Translations under genes and position numbers: made by a program
Shown here: positions 18,240 through 25,980 of the stretch, one piece after another
Layout: every line of letters starts with the position of its first letter
Position numbering within the stretch: the first letter of the stretch is position 1
Assembly: GCA_963786945.1 (NCBI GenBank)
Contig: CAWBAO010000001.1
Span: 640,664 to 704,663 of the forward strand
Source: JADKCZ01 sp963786945
GTDB lineage: Bacteria; Myxococcota; Myxococcia; Myxococcales; Anaeromyxobacteraceae
DNA: 64,000 bases
Direction: 5' to 3'
Notes under the pieces: model-generated
Database searches by the model: none
What the model was told of the DNA's origin: nothing
The model's input: the letters and a program-made list of their open reading frames with translations, nothing else

Positions 18240-18401
18240 TCAGGTGCGCAGCTCGGCCGTGGCCTGCGGCGCGTCCGGACCGAGGCGTGCCGTGTCGAAG
18301 AGGAACCCACCCAGCAGGGCGATCGAGGTGGCCACCACCACCACCATTCCGAGTGGGCTCTTGCGGGACCTGGCGCGATTGAAGCTCGGGGTGTTCGACA
18401 T
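18240..18401 (-). CDS. 53-residue single-span membrane protein next to an ECF sigma gene
   Basis: The ATG at 18401 follows GAGGAGG by about 5 bases, one of the best ribosome sites in the region. The product has a basic N-terminus (NRARSRKSP), one membrane helix (GMVVVVATSIALLGGFLF) and a polar tail of about 18 residues. It lies 79 bases downstream of the ECF sigma gene on the same strand and has the same layout as the microprotein on the other side of that gene. A role in membrane control of the sigma factor is inferred. No family is recognised. Confidence 0.7.
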   Translation of the reverse strand: MSNTPSFNRARSRKSPLGMVVVVATSIALLGGFLFDTARLGPDAPQATAELRT

Positions 18402-18480
18402 GGTCGGCCTCCTCGGGGGCCGGCCGCCACGGTGGCTCGGCCTCCCGGAGTCGAGAACCAGCTCGCGGCCTCCTGTGACG

Positions 18481-19095
18481 TCAGCTCTCGCCGAGCAGGC
18501 CACAGGTCCGCGCGATGATGGCCAGCTTGGCCTTGAGCCGCTCGAAGCGCTTGCGCAGCGCGGCAAGGCTGGCGTCGTCGTCGGGCTCGCCCATGGCCAC
18601 GGCCACCTCCCGCCAGGAGAGGCCGCGGTCGACGCGGAGCACGAGGAGCGAATGCTCCTCCGGGGTGAGGAAGGCGCGCAGCTGGTCCAGCTCGGCCTCG
18701 CGCCGCTCCAGGTCGAGGCGGGAGGACGAGAGCACGGCCGCCGCCAGCTTCGAGGCGACGCTCCGCTGGAGCTTCCGGCGCCGGCGGTGCCAGGGATCGC
18801 GGAAGAGTCGTCCGGCGGCGTTCCAGGCCACGCTGTAGGCCCAGGCCCGGGCGCTGGCCCGCCCCTCCCAGGTCGGGAAGCCTCGCCAGACGTTCTCGCT
18901 GAAGAGGGCGAAGGCATCCTCGGCCTTCTCGCCATCCTTCACCACGGCCCGGAGATAGCCGAGCACCTGGGGGCCATAGCCCTCGATCAGGGCGGTGGTT
19001 GCCGACTTGAAGTCGCGCCTCGCCACGGCCTCGGCGACGCGGGCCTCGACCTCGAGGCTCTCTGCCGCAGCGGCGTTCTCCCTTGCGGCGGTCAC
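18481..19095 (-). CDS. ECF-type RNA polymerase sigma factor
   Basis: This 204-residue protein has sigma region 2 (ATTALIEGYGPQVLGYLRAVVKDGEKAEDAFALFSENVW, then WAYSVAWNAAGRLFRDPWHRRRRK) and region 4 (LDQLRAFLTPEEHSLLVLRVDRGLSWREVAVAMGEPDDDASLAALRKRFERLKAKL). The DAED-type core is replaced by KAEDAFALF, so it belongs to a less typical ECF group. GTG 19095 is favoured because it overlaps the stop of the upstream microprotein gene as GTGA. No standard anti-sigma factor is adjacent. A Ser/Thr kinase is divergently encoded, and some ECF groups are known to be tied to such kinases. Confidence 0.85.
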   Translation of the reverse strand: MTAARENAAAAESLEVEARVAEAVARRDFKSATTALIEGYGPQVLGYLRAVVKDGEKAEDAFALFSENVWRGFPTWEGRASARAWAYSVAWNAAGRLFRDPWHRRRRKLQRSVASKLAAAVLSSSRLDLERREAELDQLRAFLTPEEHSLLVLRVDRGLSWREVAVAMGEPDDDASLAALRKRFERLKAKLAIIARTCGLLGES

Positions 19096-19283
19096 GCCCG
19101 TCCCCCTCGGGCTGATCCCTCGTCCACCAGCTGGTGTTCGAGGACTTGACCAGTCGGCATCAGGCGCCGCCCCGCCTCGATGGCGGCGCCGGCGAGGAGC
19201 AGCAGGCTCACCAGGATCGCGAGCAAGGACTTGAGGAAGCGCCACGGCGACCATCTCCAATCGGACATGTGGATGGCGATCAT
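19092..19283 (-). CDS. 63-residue single-span membrane protein coupled to the ECF sigma gene
   Basis: It begins MIAIHMSDWRWSPWRFLKS, has one membrane helix (LLAILVSLLLLAGAAIEA) and ends in a polar tail of about 30 residues. Its TGA overlaps the GTG of the sigma gene by 4 bases, so the two are probably co-translated. Membrane microproteins in this position often act as anti-sigma factors or anchors, but no zinc finger or known anti-sigma domain is present. A shorter start at 19268 is possible; neither start has a strong ribosome site. Confidence 0.65.
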   Translation of the reverse strand: MIAIHMSDWRWSPWRFLKSLLAILVSLLLLAGAAIEAGRRLMPTGQVLEHQLVDEGSARGGRA

Positions 19284-19441
19284 GGAAGACCCCCCGGCCT
19301 GATGTTGAGAGCCAGCTGGCCCTCGGGCTGTGACGCGTCCAGCGGCCGCCCTGAGGTCGCCCCTCGATCGGGGCATCCCCATCGCGGGGTTGTGACCGGC
19401 GCGCGTGCGACTGTACCCTGCGTAAAATACCGGAGGTCCCG
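19284..19441. other. Divergent promoter region between ECF operon and kinase gene
   Basis: These 158 bases separate two divergent transcription units. A TAAAAT at 19423-19428 could be part of a promoter, but it lies only about 14 bases before the kinase GTG and lacks a fitting -35 element. GGAGGT at 19432-19437 is the kinase ribosome site. An ECF-type promoter was not identified. Confidence 0.35.
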
Positions 19442-22366
19442 GTGGGACGCTCGCCAGGAACCGGCGCGACCAGCGCGGAGGTCGGCCGGCTGAGGCCAGG
19501 GGAGCTGACGGCGCTGCTCGCGCAGCTGGCCGAGGCGCCGCCCGCCGACCTCCGTCGACGCGGCCCCGGGCCGGGCGACACGCTGGGCCGGTTCAGGCTG
19601 GACCGGGAGATCGGCCGGGGGGGCTTCGGCCGCGTCTTCCAGGCCACCGACCTGGAGCTGGGCCGGGAGGTGGCGCTCAAGCTGATCCGCCCGGACTGCG
19701 GCGGGGCCACGCCACCAGACGAGTGGATCCGGCGTGAGGCCGAGGCGGCCGCCCACCTGAGGCATCGCGGCATCGTCACGCTCCACGACGCCGGGCACTT
19801 CGAGGGAGGGGCCTACCTGGTCTACGAGCTGCTCCACGGCGAGACGCTGGCCGACCGGCTCCTCGGCCGGAGCCTCCCGCGCGGCGAGGCCCGCCACGTC
19901 CTCACCGAGGTCGCCCTGGCCCTGGCCCACGCCCACGCGGCCGGCGTCATCCACCGCGACGTGAAGCCGGCCAACATCTTCCTGGAGACGGACGGTGGCG
20001 TGAAGCTGCTCGACCTGGGGCTGGCCCAGGTGGCGGGGGCCATCGGCCTGGCCGCCGGGTCGCCGCACTTCATGGCGCCGGAGCAGGGGCGCGGGGCGCC
20101 GGCCGACGCCCGCGCCGACGTCTACGCCTGGGGCAGGCTGGCCGGGCTGCTCCTCGACGGGGAGCTGCCCGAGGCGCCGCCGGCGCGGTCCGCCCGGATC
20201 CAGCCGCGGACGCTGCGCGGCCTCGCCGACGCCGCCTGCGCCCCGGATCCGGCCCTCCGCCCCCGCGACGCCGGCGCCCTGGTGGCCGCGCTCCAGGCCA
20301 TCGAGCGCCGACGCCATCGCCTCCGCCTCGCCGGCTCGGTCCTCGCGGTCACGGCGCTGGCGATGCTGCCGGCCCTGCCGGGCCTGCTCCGCCCGAAGTC
20401 GCCGCCGCCGCCCCCGCTCCGGGTCGCCGTCGCCGACCTGGAGCGGGGCGAAGCGGACGCTGCGCTCGATGGCCTCTCCGAGCACTTCATGCTCGCGCTG
20501 CAGGCGGCGCCGGGCGTGGAGGTGATCGACCGGGGCCGGATCCTCCGCGTCCTGCGCGCCTCCGGGAAGCCGGCCGGCCCCCGGCTCGACGCCGGCGCCG
20601 TGGCGTTCGCGGCGGAGCAGGCCGGCGGCGCCGCCGTGCTGGTCCCGTCGGCGCGGCGGAGCGGGGAGCTCATCGCGCTCACGCTCGAGGCCCAGGAGCC
20701 GGGCACGCGCGAGGTGCTGGCCAGCGCCACCGAGCGGGTGTCGGCTCGCGACGAGGTGCTGGTGCCGGCCGTGAGCTGGGTGGTCGGCCGGGTCGTCGAG
20801 TCCCTGGAGGCGCACCAGCGGCAGCCGCAGGCCTCCGCGCTGGCCCTCGACCAATCCGTCACCGCCAGCCTGGAAGCCCACCGGCGCTACACCGCCGGCC
20901 GGCTCTGCGAGGAGGCGCCCTCGCACGGCGACAGCTGGAGCCGGCCCGACTGCGCGAGCCACTACCGCGAGGCCCTGGCCTTCAATCCCGACTACCCGCT
21001 GGCCCACTTCGCGCTGGCTCGCGAGGCGGTGCTGGCCGGCCGGTCCACCGACGACCTCCAGTCCGTGCTCCGCCCCGCCCTGGCGCGATTGGAGCGGGTG
21101 CCGCCCCGGGAGCGCGCCCAGCTGCTGGCCTGGCAGGCCGACCTGGATGGGAGGCCGGAGGAGGCCGTCGCCATCCTGCGCCGCGCCCAGGCCGACTGGA
21201 GCGACGACGCACGGCTGGCCTTCGCCCTGGGGGAGCTGCTGGAGAGCCAGGGGCGGCTCTCCGAGGCGGTGACGCCGCTGGAGCGGGCCCTCGAGCTCGA
21301 TCCGGGGTTCGAGGCCGCCGGCGAGAAGCTGGCCTGGGTGCTCGGCCGGCTCGACCGCGTCGAGGCACTGCTCCGGCTGGCCGACCGGATGGCCGCCCTG
21401 CCGCCGTACCCGGGCATGCTCCACGCCGAGATCCAGGCGCGTGGATGGGCCGGCGACGTCGAGGGGGCGCTCCGGGTGGCCCGGAAGGCCGCCCCCGGCA
21501 GCGGCGCGGCCCGGGAGGATCTCCTCGAGGCGCTGGTGGCCTCGGGCCGGCTCGGGGAGGCCGCGGCGCTGCTGGGGGAGGCGGCGCGAAAGCCCGGGAG
21601 CGACGACGAGCGCCGGCTGGCCGCCATCCGGCTGCTGGGAGGCCGGCGCCGCGAGGCGCTCTCCGTCCTCGACCGGCCCCTTCCCGCCGACGCCGGGCCG
21701 CAGGAGCGGTTCATCGCGGGCGCGCGCCGGGCCTGGCGGCTGGCCGAGTGCCGCGACGGCCCCGCCATCGCGCGCATCGCCGAGGAGGTCCGCCCCCACT
21801 CGCCCGAGCTGGCGGCGTCGCTGGCCCCGGTCATGGCCTACGCCGGCGCCATCGAACCGGCGCTGGCGCTGGCGCCGCGCATGGCCGGCCAGCCCGGGAC
21901 CCGGCGGCTCCTCGATGCCCTGGTGACCTGGCGCCAGCGCGGGGCCGCCGCGGCGCTGCCGGAGCTGCGCTGGGCGGCCGCCGGCGAAGGGCTGGAGGTC
22001 ACCGAGGTCTTCCCGCCCGAGGCACCGGCCTGGCTGGCGGCCGAGTGCGCCATCGAGGCCGGGCCGCCAGGGCCGGCGCTGGCCGACCTGCGCCGCTTCC
22101 AGCGGGCCTACCGGCCGCTCGGCCCGTGGCGGACCTGGGCCTATCCGCGCAGCCTGCTGCTCGAGGCGCGGCTGCTCGACAAGCTCGGCCGGCGCGACGA
22201 GGCGCGCCACGCGCTCTCCCGGCTCGAGGCGCTCTGGGCCCATGCCGATCCAGGCCTGCCGTTGCTGGCCGAGGCGAAGGCGCTGCGGCGCCAGCTCGGG
22301 CCGGGCGGCCAGGGTTCAGCACCGGTCGCCGTCCGGCGACCGGAACCCCAGGGAGGCGCGCGATGA
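19442..22366 (+). CDS. Membrane Ser/Thr protein kinase with TolB-like and TPR domains
   Basis: This 974-residue protein starts at a GTG preceded by GGAGGT at 4-base spacing. The kinase domain (about 45-290) has GRGGFGRV (glycine loop), VALKL (ATP-binding Lys), HRDVKPANI (catalytic loop), DLGL in place of DFG, and APEQ. All key catalytic residues are present. One membrane span follows (LRLAGSVLAVTALAMLPALPGLL), then a TolB-like domain (LRVAVADLERGEADAALDGLSEHFMLAL to VEVIDRGRILRVLRA) and about ten TPR-like repeats. It probably phosphorylates a cytoplasmic partner in response to an extracytoplasmic signal. The divergent ECF sigma operon is a natural candidate target. Confidence 0.9.
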   Translation: MGRSPGTGATSAEVGRLRPGELTALLAQLAEAPPADLRRRGPGPGDTLGRFRLDREIGRGGFGRVFQATDLELGREVALKLIRPDCGGATPPDEWIRREAEAAAHLRHRGIVTLHDAGHFEGGAYLVYELLHGETLADRLLGRSLPRGEARHVLTEVALALAHAHAAGVIHRDVKPANIFLETDGGVKLLDLGLAQVAGAIGLAAGSPHFMAPEQGRGAPADARADVYAWGRLAGLLLDGELPEAPPARSARIQPRTLRGLADAACAPDPALRPRDAGALVAALQAIERRRHRLRLAGSVLAVTALAMLPALPGLLRPKSPPPPPLRVAVADLERGEADAALDGLSEHFMLALQAAPGVEVIDRGRILRVLRASGKPAGPRLDAGAVAFAAEQAGGAAVLVPSARRSGELIALTLEAQEPGTREVLASATERVSARDEVLVPAVSWVVGRVVESLEAHQRQPQASALALDQSVTASLEAHRRYTAGRLCEEAPSHGDSWSRPDCASHYREALAFNPDYPLAHFALAREAVLAGRSTDDLQSVLRPALARLERVPPRERAQLLAWQADLDGRPEEAVAILRRAQADWSDDARLAFALGELLESQGRLSEAVTPLERALELDPGFEAAGEKLAWVLGRLDRVEALLRLADRMAALPPYPGMLHAEIQARGWAGDVEGALRVARKAAPGSGAAREDLLEALVASGRLGEAAALLGEAARKPGSDDERRLAAIRLLGGRRREALSVLDRPLPADAGPQERFIAGARRAWRLAECRDGPAIARIAEEVRPHSPELAASLAPVMAYAGAIEPALALAPRMAGQPGTRRLLDALVTWRQRGAAAALPELRWAAAGEGLEVTEVFPPEAPAWLAAECAIEAGPPGPALADLRRFQRAYRPLGPWRTWAYPRSLLLEARLLDKLGRRDEARHALSRLEALWAHADPGLPLLAEAKALRRQLGPGGQGSAPVAVRRPEPQGGAR

Positions 22367-22410
22367 GCAAGGCAGAGCAGTTCATGACGCGATCAGGAGC
22401 ATGGCGTTGA
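22363..22410 (+). CDS. Possible 15-residue peptide after the kinase gene
   Basis: The ATG overlaps the kinase stop (ATGA) and has GGGAGG upstream. It reads MSKAEQFMTRSGAWR and then TGA. In the +1 frame from ATG 22401 an 83-residue frame runs to 22652. Either is a candidate small peptide, or a remnant broken by an indel like others in this window. It lies just before an ATP-grasp ligase gene of the peptide-maturase type. Confidence 0.25.
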   Translation: MSKAEQFMTRSGAWR

Positions 22411-22663
22411 GCCCGTCAGGCGATGCGAGAGTCAGTCACGTGAATCGGCAGATACTCGACGAAGGCTCATGGCGGCGTTCTCCGGCGCGGGCGACGGCGC
22501 CTGGGCCTCGGGTGCCGACCCGTGGATCGCTCGGCCCTCCGGGCGTGGCCCCTGGGACGCCCAAGGCTCATGAGCGCAATGCCCTCGACGGGCACTCCGG
22601 ACATGATCGTCGCTCGTGCTCGCAGTGCCGACCTACCCCGAGGTCGGACTAGTCTGCCCGACC
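22411..22663. other. Stretch with no confident gene before the ATP-grasp ligase
   Basis: Frames here are short or have Pro/Arg-rich shadow composition. The only unusual candidate is the frame 22401-22652, which begins MALSPSGDARVSHVNRQILD. I could not see a typical graspetide core motif in it. Confidence 0.3.
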
Positions 22664-23651
22664 GTGCCCATCCGCTCACACCGCGTCCTCCTGGTGAGCC
22701 ACGACGGCGACGAGCACGCGCTCGCCGTGGCGCTCCACCTCGTCAAGCTGCGGCGTCGAGCCGGTGCTGCTCGACCTCTCCCGCCTGCCCGCCTCTGGAC
22801 TGACGGTCCAGGTCGGCGGCGGGAGGCCGGGCCGCTGGGTCCTCGGCTCGGCCCTCGGGCCGGTCGATCCGGCCGACGCCGTGGCGGTCTGGTGGCGCCG
22901 GCCGCGGCGGCCCGAGGCGCCGGCGGCGCTCGACGCAGGCCAGCAGCGGCTCTTCGATGGCGAGTGGCGCCACGCCATCGACGGCCTGGTCCAGGCCGTG
23001 CCCGGCTTCTGGGTCAACGACCCGGCGCGCGACGAGGCGGCCCGGATGAAGCTGCTCCAGCTCGAGGCGGCCCGCCGGGCCGGCCTGCCCGTGCCGCGGA
23101 CGCTGGTCACCAGCTCCCTCGCCGAGGCGCGCCGCTTCCTGGCCGGCTGCCGCCGCGGCGCCGTCGTCAAGTCGCTCTCCTCCTTCAAGGAGGGGGGCCT
23201 GACCCGCCGCACCGGCCCGCGCGACCCGGCGCTGCCGGCGCGGCTGGCGGCCGGCCCGGCCATCCTGCAGGAGCGGGTGGACGGGCTCGACGTGCGGGTG
23301 ACGGCGGTGGGGCGGCGGCTCTTCGCCGTGGCCACCGACGCCCGGGCCGGCGGCAACCCCGACGACGTGCGCGCCGACTGGTGGAAGGCGGTCGCATCCT
23401 CCCGGCCCATCGAGCTCCCCGCCGCGCTGGCCCGCCGGCTCCTCGCCCTGCAGCGCCGGCTCGGGCTCGCCTACGGCGCCATCGACCTGCGCCGGCGGCG
23501 CGACGGCGGCTGGGCCTTCCTGGAGGTCAACCCGGCCGGCCAGTGGCTCCAGTTCGAGGCGGCCACCGGCCTGCCCATCACCGCGTCGCTGGCCGCGCTG
23601 CTGGCGCGCGGCGGGAAGGACCGCGCCAGGCCCGTTCACTCACAGGCGTAG
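22664..23651 (+). CDS. MvdC/MvdD-like ATP-grasp ligase, frameshifted
   Basis: The N-terminus from GTG 22664 reads VPIRSHRVLLVSHDGDEHALAVALHLVKLR, the start typical of MvdC/MvdD-type enzymes. A one-base break at about 22754 shifts to the frame that continues VEPVLLDLSRLP, so this is one gene of about 328 residues. Later motifs are ATP-grasp: PRTLVTSSLAEARRFL, VVKSLSSFKEGG, ILQERVDGLDVRV and the metal/ATP end LEVNPAGQWLQFEAATGLPI. Relatives join side chains of precursor peptides (graspetides) through ester or amide bonds. No clear precursor peptide is seen nearby. Its 3' end overlaps the convergent TolB-TPR gene by 16 bases. Confidence 0.72.
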
Positions 23652-25438
23652 TGGCCCGGGGCCGTGCGGTGGCACAGATCGGGCGCCCCTTCGCGATCCC
23701 AGAGCTCGGCGAGGCCGACCCGGCGGACGAACCCGGGGAACTCCGGTGAGGCCCGGGTGGCGCGCCCGTAGCGGCCCCAGATGGTGTTGAAGACCATCGC
23801 CTCGTTGGCGGTGGGCGCGGCCTGGATGACCTCCAGGGCCTGGCTGGCGCGGCCCAGCCGCAGCAGGGCGTAGGGTGCCGCGCCCGCCACCACCCGGGGC
23901 CGGGTGGCGAGATAGGCCTCGACCCGCGCCAGCGTCACGTCACGTGCGGCGGGGTCGCCGAAGGCGCCTCGGGCCAGCAGGGCCGCGGTGCCGGGCGGGA
24001 GGTCGGTGGTGAGCCGCTCCAGGCCGGCGGCCAGCAGGCGTCCGGCCTCGGCGCGCTGGCCCCGGGCGTCGGCCACCGCCGAGAGCCCCAGGCCGACGTA
24101 GGTGAGGCCGAGATCCTGCGCACGCCGCATCAGGCGCTCGGCCAGCTCCAGGTCGCCGTCGATGAGGGCGTTCTGGCCGCGCCACATGAGGGCGTTGGGC
24201 AGGATGGGATCGATGGCGAGGACCCGGTCCAGCACCTCGGTGCCGCGGCGCAGGTAGCCGGTCTCGGTCAGCGTGGCCGCGTACCAGAAGTTGGCGGTGA
24301 CGTCGTCGGGCTCGAGCGCCAGGGCCTGCCGCAGGGCCGCCAGCGCCTCCAGGTGGCGCCGGCGCTGGCTCAGGACCAGCCCCAGCACGGCGTGGGGCTC
24401 GGCCAGGGACGGGTCGAGGGCGCTGGCGCGCCGGGCGTGGGCCTCGGCCGCCGCCTGGGCCGCCTCCGCCTCGCCGGTGACGTAGGCGGGCAGCAGCGCC
24501 TGGAGCGTCGCGAGTCGCGAGTGGGCGCGGGCGTAGCCGGGGTCGAGCGCGATGGCCTGCTCGACCTGCGCGATGGCGTCGTGGAAGCGGTCGCCGTCGC
24601 GGCGGTTGAAGATGGCGGTGGCCTGCAGGTAGAGGGCGTAGGCCTCCGGGTTCCTGGTGGCCACCGGCACCAGCCGGGCCTGCTGTCCCCCCTGCAGCAC
24701 CACCTGGAGCTCGCCGGTGAGGTCGCGGGCGATCCGCTCCTGCAGCTCGAAGACGTCGGTCAGCTCGCCGTCGTAGCTCTTCGACCAGCGGTGGAAGCCG
24801 TCGCTGGCCTGGACGAGCTGGGCGGTGATGCGCACCTTGTTCCCCTGCTTGCGGACGGAGCCCTCCAGCACGTTGGCGACGCCCAGGGTCTGCCCGATGG
24901 TGCGCAGGTCCTCGTTCTTCCCCTTGTAGTGGAAGGACGAGGTCCGCCCGGCCACCTTCAGCCCCTTCACGCGGGCCAGGGCGTCGAGGATCTCCTCGGC
25001 GATGCCGTCGGCGAAGTACTCCTGGTCCTTCCCGGGGCTGAGATCCGCGAAGGCCAGCACGGCGATGCTGGGTGGACCGGACGGCGCGGCGGTGGCCGGA
25101 GCCGCGGCCCGCGGCTGCTTCCAGAAGTACCAGCCGACCCCGGGGGCGCCGAGCAGGACCCCGAGCGCCACCAGCAGCAGCACGCGCCGCCCGGGCGGCC
25201 TCGGCAGCGTGGCCTCGATGCGGCCGGCGCGGAGGTCGAAGACCCAGGCCAGCACCAGCGTGACGGGGAAGCCGAGGCCGAGGGCCACCACGGTGGCGCC
25301 CAGCACCCACTCCGGCAGGCGCAGGCCGTGCATGACCGGCTCGGCCACCTGCAGGATGGCGAAGGAGACGATGCCGTAGCCGACCAGGGCGCGGAAGACG
25401 CGCCGCTGCTTCATCTCCTCGAGCCAGCTGCCGGCCAT
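23636..25438 (-). CDS. TolB-like / TPR membrane protein (paralogue C)
   Basis: This 600-residue protein starts EEMKQRRVFRALVGYGIVSFAILQ with two membrane spans, LPEW and GFPVTLVLAWVFDL, closely matching paralogue A at 8607. A further span lies at about residues 83-105. The TolB-like domain follows (IAVLAFADLSPGKDQEYFADGIAEEILDAL to FHRWSKSYDGELTDVFELQERIA). TPR repeats fill about 270-520. The C-terminus holds two Cys (LCHRTAPGHYACE), which could pair outside the membrane. It is a probable receptor or scaffold; the partner is unknown. Paralogue A is nearest in sequence, so one may be a fairly recent copy of the other. Confidence 0.82.
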   Translation of the reverse strand: MAGSWLEEMKQRRVFRALVGYGIVSFAILQVAEPVMHGLRLPEWVLGATVVALGLGFPVTLVLAWVFDLRAGRIEATLPRPPGRRVLLLVALGVLLGAPGVGWYFWKQPRAAAPATAAPSGPPSIAVLAFADLSPGKDQEYFADGIAEEILDALARVKGLKVAGRTSSFHYKGKNEDLRTIGQTLGVANVLEGSVRKQGNKVRITAQLVQASDGFHRWSKSYDGELTDVFELQERIARDLTGELQVVLQGGQQARLVPVATRNPEAYALYLQATAIFNRRDGDRFHDAIAQVEQAIALDPGYARAHSRLATLQALLPAYVTGEAEAAQAAAEAHARRASALDPSLAEPHAVLGLVLSQRRRHLEALAALRQALALEPDDVTANFWYAATLTETGYLRRGTEVLDRVLAIDPILPNALMWRGQNALIDGDLELAERLMRRAQDLGLTYVGLGLSAVADARGQRAEAGRLLAAGLERLTTDLPPGTAALLARGAFGDPAARDVTLARVEAYLATRPRVVAGAAPYALLRLGRASQALEVIQAAPTANEAMVFNTIWGRYGRATRASPEFPGFVRRVGLAELWDREGAPDLCHRTAPGHYACE

Positions 25439-25526
25439 CGGCGGATACTACACGCCGCCGAGAGCCGCCGCCTCCGCGGCGGTCCGGATGCGGGCCAGGG
25501 GTTCCTCGACGCCCGGGGGACGGTCC

Positions 25527-25772
25527 TCAGTCTGACGTGGCGCTGACCGCGCTCAGGTAGGGCAGCCCGTCCATGCGCTGCACCTCGAAGTAGCCGTGGC
25601 GCTCGCCCCACTCTGCCCATGGCACCGTGTCGCCGCGGATCCACACCACCGAGTGGCCGGGGCTGCCGAGGTGGCGGCGCTGCTTCCGGCACCACGCGAA
25701 GCGCGCCAGGGGATTCCACGCCGAGCCGAAGAGCCGGCTGCGGATCGACACGATGAGCTCTGAGACGGTCAT
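25527..25772 (-). CDS. Small hypothetical protein
   Basis: This 81-residue protein begins MTVSELIVSIRSRLFGSAWNP and is basic and Trp-rich (AWCRKQRRHLGSPGHSVVWIRGDTVPWAEW), with no membrane span. I do not recognise it. A TTG start at 25781, preceded by GGAAAG, is an alternative that adds three residues. It is separated by about 200 bases from the divergent glucan synthase gene, with no obvious link to it. Confidence 0.5.
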   Translation of the reverse strand: MTVSELIVSIRSRLFGSAWNPLARFAWCRKQRRHLGSPGHSVVWIRGDTVPWAEWGERHGYFEVQRMDGLPYLSAVSATSD

Positions 25773-25980
25773 GGTCACCAACTCGCTTTCCAGGAGGTGG
25801 AGTCTGGGCTCCGGGTGTCACCGGGCGCACCGCGCCTTCGCGTCTTCGGGGTTGCCCCGGATGGGAGCGCCGCCACGCGGCACCGCCCGGCGGCGGGGCG
25901 GCGCGGCTGCTATAACGACCCGGAGAGCCAGCCCCACCCATCGCCCCCGATGACGCGCTGACATCCCTCGGGGAGGCTGC

